From: an uncultured Brevinema sp.
GTDB taxonomy: Bacteria > Spirochaetota > Brevinematia > Brevinematales > Brevinemataceae
Assembly: GCA_947036575.1 (NCBI GenBank)
Contig: CAMQSH010000015.1
Location: 1 to 20,854 of the forward strand
Length of the DNA: 20,854 bases
Reading direction: 5' to 3'
This document shows positions 15,484-20,854 of this stretch, piece after piece. The translations under genes and the position numbers were made by a program. Positions within the stretch are counted from its first letter, which is position 1; each line of letters begins with the position of its first letter. The notes beneath the pieces were generated by a model. It was not told the DNA's origin. It did not search any database and saw nothing but the letters and a program-made list of their open reading frames with translations.

Positions 15484-18400
15484 ATGTGGAAGTTTTTATT
15501 TCCAGAGATTCAAATTATAGAATCTATAAAAAAATATGGGTTTACACGTAAATTACCATCATTATACAATACTCCTACTAAAAATCCACCCCAACATAAT
15601 TCATTACCATATCAATCAAACTCAACTCACTTTCACACACAAAATTTAGAAAAAACAGCGTTACAAGTTCCAAAAGAATTAATAGGTCAGATAAAAAATA
15701 AAGAACTATTAATAAAAGCTTTTAGAAGACCTATTATAAAAGGGCTTAGCAAAAGTGAATTTCAAAACGCTATATTTATATCAGGGGCTTTAGGTACAGG
15801 TAGAGATATGCTTTTAAGTTCTGTTTTTACCAAGATAAACACTGAAAAGAAATCACTAACTATGCATACGATTGATTTGGCAAAATATAATTTTGAAAGT
15901 GATTTTGAAAGATTCTTAGTAGACTTTCTACCTATGCTTACAACACAAAGTAATACGATACGCTTTCTAAATATTGAACAATCTTCAGTATCGATTCGAG
16001 AAGTACTAGAAGAATTTGTTCTTACTAATTATTACAAATTAAATGGTATGTATGGAATAACAAAAACCCAAGAATTAATAAAACAAGACAATATCCCTTT
16101 AGCACAACGTATAGAAAAACTATCTGTTAATGGTCGTTATTTCATTTTTATGTGTTCTGGTGAACAAAAAACAATAAAGTCTTTGTTTAGTGATAAATTT
16201 AATAATAAAGTTAAAGATTTTATTATTATGGAAGAGTATACAGAAAAAGAAAGAAAAGGAATTACAAAAACATTCTTAGAAGCATTTAATCAAAAAACAA
16301 TAAAACAATTAAAATATCAATTTGAATATACAGAAGAGTTTATCAATTGGTTTGCTCTAAAATATTCTTCCAGTATTGGATTTGATACAGTAAATCACTT
16401 TTTAATGAAAGAGGTTTTTGATAAGCTTGGAGATATGAAATTTGATAATATTTTAAAGAATCAGGAACATCTTAAACTTGATTTTAGAGATCAAAAAATA
16501 CTAATTAGTAGGGTAAATGACAAGGTAATGACACCAATTGACTTGTCGAGCAAACTTGATTTGTCTCTCTTAGACGCAAAAAATAATGACATAGCAATAG
16601 AAAAAATTAAAGCAGAATTGAATAAAATTGTAGGTTTAGAATCTGTCAAAAAATATATCTTATCCTTAGAACAAAATCTTTATGTTCAAAAAAAGAGAGA
16701 AGATGCAGGTTTCAAAGCAGGAACTATTTCAAAACATATGATTTTCACAGGAAATCCAGGAACTGGTAAAACAACGATCGCTCGTATCTTAGCAAAATAT
16801 CTCAAAGAAATTAAAGTACTAAATAAAGGTCAACTCATAGAAGTAACAAGAGGTGACTTGGTTGGGCAATATGTAGGAGAGACAGCTCAAAAAACAGCAC
16901 GAGTAATTAATTCAGCCTTAGGCGGAGTCCTCTTTATAGATGAAGCTTATGCTCTCTGTAGAGATAAACATGATATTTTTGGCTTAGAAGCAGTAGATAC
17001 TATTGTTAAAGCAATGGAAGATCATAGAGATAATCTTATTGTTGTTTTAGCTGGCTACCAAAAAGAAATGGATGAGTTTTTAGAAGTTAATAGTGGTCTT
17101 AAATCTCGTTTTCCTAATATTGTTAATTTTGTTGACTATACACCAGAAGAAATGCTTAAAATATCTAAAATTATAACCAATGGTAAAGGGTATAGAATAG
17201 AAGAGCTTGCCTTACAACCCTTATTGGAGCTTTTTGAACAAAAGCAAATCCCTGGTAAAAATGACAGTGGTAATGGTAGGCTTGTTAGAAATATTATAGA
17301 AGCTGCTATTTTAGAACAATCGAAACGCTTATATCAAAACATGAAAGCTGAAATGGATTTATTACTTTTTGAAGATTTTAAACTAAAAATAGCAAAAAGA
17401 TTTAACATAGAAGAAGCTCTTACTAATGTTGTTGGCTTAGATAGTGTTAAAGATATGATTAAAACACAGTATAATTTTTTACTTGCTATTAAAAAGAGAA
17501 AAGAACAAGGTATTAAAGTAAATACCACTCAATCCTTAAATATGATTTTTTCTGGAAATCCAGGGACAGGTAAGACGACTATAGCTCGTATTACTGCTCA
17601 TATTTTTAAAGAAATTGGAGTCTTAAAACAAGGTCAATTAATAGAAGTTGATAGAACAGATTTGATTTCAGAATATGTAGGTAAAACAGCTCAAAAAACA
17701 ACGGATATCTTCTTAAAAGCTTTGGGCGGTGTTCTATTTATTGACGAAGCTTACTCTTTAGGTAATGATAGTGTAGGAAAAGAGTGTATAGACACCTTAG
17801 TAAAATTAACAGAAGATCATAAAGATAATATTGTTGTTATTCTGGCTGGTTACACAAAAGAAATGAAAGATTTTCTTAAAATAAATTCAGGATTAGAATC
17901 CAGATTTCCTCTCAATATAGAATTTCCTGATTACTCCATAGAGGAGTTACATGCTATTGCCTTGCTTATGATTAATGGAAAAGGGTTTACTATTGATGAA
18001 GAAACAATAATAGTTCTTAAAAAAGCCATTAGTCAAAAACATAAAACATCTGACGCTAATTCTGGAAATGCTCGTATGATTCGAAATATGTTAGAAGAAA
18101 TAATCAGAACACAATCGGTAAGAATAGTAGCATCAACAGAAACTACAGATCTAATTGAAATTATAGCAACAGATATTATAGGTCTTGATCCAATCAAAGA
18201 TAACGAATTTGACTTAGAAAAAACATTCGCTAAAGTAATAGGATTAGATGAAGTTAAACAATATATGAGAAGTCTTTATGCTCGTCTCAAAATCCACCTA
18301 GCTCGAAAAGAACAAGGGCTACATAGCGATACTACACAAAGTTTACATATGGTATTCAAGGGAAACCCTGGTACAGGTAAAACGATGATGGCAAGAACAG

Positions 18401-19005
18401 CTGCTGATATACTATATAATATTGGGATTATTTCTAGCAATAAATTAGTAGAAACGGATAGAGCTGGTCTTGTTGCTGGTTATGTAGGTCAAACAGCAAT
18501 AAAAACTCAAGAAAAAATCATGGAAGCAATGGACGGAGTTTTATTTATAGATGAGGCTTATTCTCTTGTACAAGGTGGAGCTAACGATTTTGGAAGAGAA
18601 GCGATAGATACCCTTGTCAAATTGATGGATGATCATAGAGATAGACTTGTTGTTATTTTAGCTGGCTATGATCAAAATATGGATGAATTTCTACAAGTGA
18701 ATCCAGGATTGCATTCTAGGTTTCCTAATATTATCGAATTTACCGATTATAATATTGATGAATTATTACAAATTGCAGAGCTAGTTTATGGAAGTAAGCA
18801 CTATAAATTAAACGAAGATGCACAAATAAAACTGACAAAAATATTAGAAAAAGCTGTCCAACAAGAAATGTTTGGTAATGGGCGTTATATTAGAAATATA
18901 TTTGAGCGTTCTATAAATAATCAAGCTTATCGTTTGAGTCAAGGTTCTGATTTATCTTCAGAAGCATTGATTAATGTTATCGCTGAAGACATAGAGGAGG
19001 TATAA
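15484..19005 (+). CDS. Multi-domain AAA+ ATPase with three CbbX/SpoVK-type modules
   Basis: This very large (1173 residues) cytoplasmic protein is built from tandem AAA+ units. After about 60 unconserved residues, residues 65-330 resemble a ClpB-like AAA domain, but the Walker A lysine is replaced (GALGTGRD, R107) and no Walker B is evident, so this unit is probably inactive. Three intact CbbX/SpoVK modules follow, with Walker A GNPGTGKT near 423, 690 and 960 and Walker B LFIDEAY near 482, 750 and 1019. Each has a YVGxTAxKT pore-loop region and an SRFP arginine-finger motif. The roughly 268-residue spacing shows tandem duplication. Strong AAGGGGAG lies six bases before the ATG. CbbX relatives remodel protein complexes; here the target is probably made by the three genes that follow. 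No RubisCO, sporulation or ESX genes are nearby. Confidence 0.9.
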   Translation: MWKFLFPEIQIIESIKKYGFTRKLPSLYNTPTKNPPQHNSLPYQSNSTHFHTQNLEKTALQVPKELIGQIKNKELLIKAFRRPIIKGLSKSEFQNAIFISGALGTGRDMLLSSVFTKINTEKKSLTMHTIDLAKYNFESDFERFLVDFLPMLTTQSNTIRFLNIEQSSVSIREVLEEFVLTNYYKLNGMYGITKTQELIKQDNIPLAQRIEKLSVNGRYFIFMCSGEQKTIKSLFSDKFNNKVKDFIIMEEYTEKERKGITKTFLEAFNQKTIKQLKYQFEYTEEFINWFALKYSSSIGFDTVNHFLMKEVFDKLGDMKFDNILKNQEHLKLDFRDQKILISRVNDKVMTPIDLSSKLDLSLLDAKNNDIAIEKIKAELNKIVGLESVKKYILSLEQNLYVQKKREDAGFKAGTISKHMIFTGNPGTGKTTIARILAKYLKEIKVLNKGQLIEVTRGDLVGQYVGETAQKTARVINSALGGVLFIDEAYALCRDKHDIFGLEAVDTIVKAMEDHRDNLIVVLAGYQKEMDEFLEVNSGLKSRFPNIVNFVDYTPEEMLKISKIITNGKGYRIEELALQPLLELFEQKQIPGKNDSGNGRLVRNIIEAAILEQSKRLYQNMKAEMDLLLFEDFKLKIAKRFNIEEALTNVVGLDSVKDMIKTQYNFLLAIKKRKEQGIKVNTTQSLNMIFSGNPGTGKTTIARITAHIFKEIGVLKQGQLIEVDRTDLISEYVGKTAQKTTDIFLKALGGVLFIDEAYSLGNDSVGKECIDTLVKLTEDHKDNIVVILAGYTKEMKDFLKINSGLESRFPLNIEFPDYSIEELHAIALLMINGKGFTIDEETIIVLKKAISQKHKTSDANSGNARMIRNMLEEIIRTQSVRIVASTETTDLIEIIATDIIGLDPIKDNEFDLEKTFAKVIGLDEVKQYMRSLYARLKIHLARKEQGLHSDTTQSLHMVFKGNPGTGKTMMARTAADILYNIGIISSNKLVETDRAGLVAGYVGQTAIKTQEKIMEAMDGVLFIDEAYSLVQGGANDFGREAIDTLVKLMDDHRDRLVVILAGYDQNMDEFLQVNPGLHSRFPNIIEFTDYNIDELLQIAELVYGSKHYKLNEDAQIKLTKILEKAVQQEMFGNGRYIRNIFERSINNQAYRLSQGSDLSSEALINVIAEDIEEV

Positions 19006-19476
19006 ATGCACCCTAATAAATCTATTGATATATTATACAATATAATTACTATACTATATTCTCCTATTCATTTTATAATGGCTTTGAGTCAAATGAGAAC
19101 AATACAGCAAGATTTTAGTACTCTTATAGAGTTATTTAAAAGTAATATTATAACAATAAGTCCTAATAAAATGATATCTTATCAACTATCAATAATCATG
19201 CTAACTGCTATTGTTTTTGTAATCACCCCTTTACAACGAATTCTGTATATGTTCCCTTGGCTAACCCCCTTTCATATTATATTGATATCTTTTCATACTG
19301 TGATTACTAGCACCTACTATATCCTAGCTAAAGCTTATGAAGTACAAGGTGGTGGGAATAATATCTATATATTTCTAGCAATAATGTGGTTTATTATAGG
19401 TCGAGGGATCATGTCCTTTGTCTTTAAAAAATACAAAATACTATATATAGGAGAATACGATAATGCATCCATATAA
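19006..19476 (+). CDS. Unrecognised four-helix membrane protein, paralogue 1
   Basis: This 156-residue protein of unknown family has about four membrane segments (near 7-29, 57-77, 84-108 and 118-141) and a charged C-terminal tail rich in Lys/Tyr. A VFVITPLQRILY stretch and a FPWLTP turn are shared with its neighbour. The ATG directly follows the AAA stop codon (TAAATG) with GAGGAGGT just upstream, so the two are translated together. It and the next gene have the same length and are alike throughout; from about residue 101 on they are almost identical. It could form a hetero-oligomeric membrane complex worked on by the AAA protein; that is inference. No known domain was recognised. Confidence 0.82.
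   Translation: MHPNKSIDILYNIITILYSPIHFIMALSQMRTIQQDFSTLIELFKSNIITISPNKMISYQLSIIMLTAIVFVITPLQRILYMFPWLTPFHIILISFHTVITSTYYILAKAYEVQGGGNNIYIFLAIMWFIIGRGIMSFVFKKYKILYIGEYDNASI
19309..19467 (+). repeat. 159-bp near-identical direct repeat, copy 1
   Basis: Bases 19309-19467 match 19766-19924 with two differences seen (C/T and G/A). The repeat covers the last third of paralogue 1 and the AGGAG-ATACGATA-ATG signal that begins the next gene. The flanking upstream halves of the two genes are much more diverged, which points to gene conversion or a recent partial duplication. Confidence 0.9.
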
Positions 19477-19933
19477 ATCTATTAATACACTATACAATAT
19501 GATTGCTGTACTATATTTTCCTATCCATGTATTTTTTGGTTTAGGACAAATATTAATGATAGGTTCAGATTTCAGTACTCTTACAGAGTTGTTTAACAAT
19601 AAGGTTGTAGTGATGAGTGCTAATTCAATGATGAGTACTCAAATACTTTTGTCAATTTTAATAGGATTAGTTTTTGTGATTACGCCTTTACAAAGAATTT
19701 TGTATAAATTTCCTTGGTTAACACCCTGTCATATTATATTAATGTTTCTTCACGCCCTTATTGCGAGCACCTATTATATCCTAGCTAAAGCTTATGAAGT
19801 ACAAGGTGGTGGAAATAATATCTATATATTTCTAGCAATAATGTGGTTTATTATAGGTCGAGGGATCATGTCCTTTGTCTTTAAAAAATACAAAATACTA
19901 TATATAGGAGAATACGATAATGCAACAAAATAA
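19463..19933 (+). CDS. Unrecognised four-helix membrane protein, paralogue 2
   Basis: This is the second 156-residue membrane protein. It aligns without gaps to paralogue 1, with moderate identity in the first 100 residues and near identity after that (from STYYILAKAYEVQGGG on). The same four-helix plan is seen. It starts 14 bases inside the end of paralogue 1, and the next gene starts 14 bases inside its own end, using the same copied signal. The first halves, especially residues 25-60 between helices 1 and 2, are where the two differ and so probably where their roles differ. No known family was recognised. Confidence 0.82.
   Translation: MHPYKSINTLYNMIAVLYFPIHVFFGLGQILMIGSDFSTLTELFNNKVVVMSANSMMSTQILLSILIGLVFVITPLQRILYKFPWLTPCHIILMFLHALIASTYYILAKAYEVQGGGNNIYIFLAIMWFIIGRGIMSFVFKKYKILYIGEYDNATK
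19766..19924 (+). repeat. 159-bp near-identical direct repeat, copy 2
   Basis: This copy ends at the start codon region of the anchored protein gene. It repeats the coding end and the start signal found at 19309-19467, at an offset of 457 bases. Confidence 0.9.
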
Positions 19934-20501
19934 TCAACAACAGCAGAATAATCAGCAAGAAGATTTTAATAATTATCAAGTAAAAGAAGATAGTGTTCCG
20001 CAAACACAAATTAAAAATAAAAAATTTATTAAATATAGTGCTTTAGCTATACTTATGGGATTTATAGGATTTTCATATTTTACATCACAAACTGTAAATA
20101 CTTCTGCAGAAGCTATAGCTGCTTTACAACAAGGGTACTCAACTCAATTACCAGTAGGAACACTTTTATCAGCAGCAGATACACAAATGCAAAGTTTAGA
20201 TTTCATTATTACTCATACTAGTGATACAGATAAGCAATCTATACTTGTTTGGGATTTTGCAGCAGAAGACGGAGACTATGTACAATTATTTGATGAAACT
20301 GGTGCTATTACAGATGTTTTTATGATCAAAAACAAGCCTAAGACTATAGAGGTAGCTGCAACAGGTGTTATCACTGTAAAAGGAATGATAGATGGCGGTG
20401 GTGGAATTACCTATGCTGTATATTCCCCACTCTCTGATACTATTTACTATAATGGAACAAAACCAAATGCACAAAATACTTATACTTTTATAAAACAATA
20501 A
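19920..20501 (+). CDS. Unrecognised Q/N-rich, single-helix anchored protein with an outer domain
   Basis: This protein has 193 residues. The first 20 or so are almost all Gln and Asn, followed by a polar, Lys-rich stretch. One membrane helix spans about residues 37-58, after KNKKFIKY, so the Q/N tail should be cytoplasmic (positive-inside) and the remaining 135 residues outside. The outer part is Thr/Ser/Asp-rich with few Cys and looks mostly beta-strand (ITVKGMIDGGGGITYAVYSP). No known domain was recognised. It is the last gene of the AAA operon, overlapping paralogue 2 by 14 bases, and is followed by a strong terminator. The cytoplasmic Q/N tail could be a handle for the AAA protein. That idea is inference. 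Confidence 0.8.
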   Translation: MQQNNQQQQNNQQEDFNNYQVKEDSVPQTQIKNKKFIKYSALAILMGFIGFSYFTSQTVNTSAEAIAALQQGYSTQLPVGTLLSAADTQMQSLDFIITHTSDTDKQSILVWDFAAEDGDYVQLFDETGAITDVFMIKNKPKTIEVAATGVITVKGMIDGGGGITYAVYSPLSDTIYYNGTKPNAQNTYTFIKQ

Positions 20502-20553
20502 AATATTATTTTTGACAGAACTACTACACCTTCTCTTGTAATTATTAATAAAC

Positions 20554-20586
20554 AAAAAACACCTCCTATTAATGGAGGTGTTTTTA
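20554..20586 (+). terminator. Terminator of the AAA operon (works on either strand)
   Basis: AAAAACACCTCC pairs perfectly with GGAGGTGTTTTT around a seven-base loop, with an A run before and a T run after. It lies 53 bases after the last stop codon and could stop transcription from both sides. Confidence 0.9.
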
Positions 20587-20609
20587 GATTGATTTGACTG
20601 AAATTTTTA

Positions 20610-20740
20610 TTACGTTCAAGACTACGTCGTTTTTTGTTAATTTTTTTAGATATTGCTTTTAATTACAGAAATAGAAATTATTATAAATGCGTGATTAGTG
20701 ACTATATGATAGTTATAAAAAAGAATATCTAAAAGCATGG
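20610..20740 (+). repeat. Dispersed intergenic repeat, copy B (longest)
   Basis: This copy contains both the part shared with 15201-15260 (20610-20670) and the part shared with 1501-1600 (20642-20740), so it links the other two. Within it TTTTAGATATT (20644-20654) and AATATCTAAAA (20724-20734) form an 11-bp perfect inverted repeat around about 69 bases. The left partner is changed in copy A, so a conserved stem is not supported. It lies between two convergent terminators, and no open reading frame is seen. Confidence 0.7.
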
Positions 20741-20799
20741 CGTGGGGGTAAGACAATAGTGTCAATAATTTCACTTCGTTTATTATCTCGCTATTCTCT

Positions 20800-20854
20800 A
20801 AAAAAAAGCTCCTATGTTCTGAATAAGAAACACAAGAGCTTTACGCCAATTTCA
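20800..20854 (-). terminator. Minus-strand terminator, copy 2 of the repeated terminator unit
   Basis: Read on the minus strand, arms 20829-20840 and 20807-20818 form a 12-bp stem with two G-T pairs, then eight Us (20800-20807). Its flank matches the terminator at 15053-15108. It implies a gene to the right of the window transcribed toward this operon. The repeat runs up to the window edge and may continue beyond. Confidence 0.8.

Noticed and set aside
15484..19005. RubisCO activase CbbX, or EccA of a type VII (ESX) secretion system
   Set aside because: No RubisCO genes, no FtsK/EccC-type ATPase, WXG100 or EccB/D-like genes are near, and the chain has three CbbX modules instead of one.
19006..19933. 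Toxin-antitoxin or holin pair
   Set aside because: The two genes are full-length paralogues of equal size with four membrane segments and belong to the AAA operon; nothing suggests a toxin with a distinct antidote.
20286..20555. Minus-strand reading frame of 89 codons opposite the anchored-protein gene
   Set aside because: Its composition is that of a shadow of the plus-strand gene, it has no ribosome binding site, and it begins in the terminator region.
20644..20734. Complete miniature transposable element bounded by 11-bp inverted repeats
   Set aside because: Similarity with copy C extends outside the inverted repeat and the left end is altered in copy A, so these are not clean element boundaries; kept only as a repeat.

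Overview
The window is low-GC bacterial DNA carrying 19 protein-coding genes, all on the plus strand, with strong Shine-Dalgarno sequences (mostly AAGGAG/AGGAG) and TATAAT-like -10 boxes. The organism cannot be named from sequence alone. AT-rich codon use, a lipoprotein-type substrate-binding protein and split (two-gene) transketolase would fit a low-GC fermentative anaerobe such as a fusobacterium, firmicute or spirochaete. No rRNA, tRNA, CRISPR array, transposase or phage gene was seen.

Left edge (1-1410): a ROK-family regulator whose promoter holds two near-identical 16-bp sites, followed by two tandem intrinsic terminators. A non-coding stretch (1410-1829) then carries one copy of a dispersed intergenic repeat and a promoter whose start region is covered by a 42-bp perfect palindrome touching the ribosome binding site of the next gene.

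Centre (1830-14997): one tightly packed operon of 14 genes for uptake and catabolism of an unidentified acidic compound, probably a sugar acid. It has a KdgT-type permease, an amidohydrolase, a GntR/FadR-type regulator, a TIM-barrel isomerase/epimerase, a D-2-hydroxyacid (glycerate/hydroxypyruvate) dehydrogenase and a PdxA-family dehydrogenase. A complete tripartite tricarboxylate transporter follows (TctC, TctB, TctA), then a second TIM-barrel isomerase of hydroxypyruvate-isomerase type, an Asp/Glu-racemase-like protein with a single conserved Cys, both halves of a split transketolase, and a glycerate 2-kinase. The likely exit is hydroxypyruvate or tartronate semialdehyde to glycerate to 2-phosphoglycerate, with transketolase and PdxA cutting the carbon chain. 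The exact substrate is not decided by the sequence. No DUF1537 acid-sugar kinase, KDG kinase or KDPG aldolase is present, so neither the known D-threonate/D-erythronate route nor the usual pectin route fits.

Right (15484-20501): a separate four-gene operon. A 1173-residue protein has three CbbX/SpoVK-type AAA+ modules behind a fourth degenerate AAA-like module. It is followed without a gap by two paralogous 156-residue four-helix membrane proteins and a Q/N-rich, single-helix anchored protein with an outer C-terminal domain. I recognise no described system with this layout, and it is the best candidate here for something new. The last 159 bases of the two membrane-protein genes, including the overlap signal that starts the next gene, are nearly identical.

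Right edge (20502-20854): a terminator, the best copy of the dispersed repeat, and a minus-strand terminator for a convergent gene outside the window. That minus-strand terminator and the one after the glycerate kinase gene are copies of one repeat and differ by a compensatory base-pair change.
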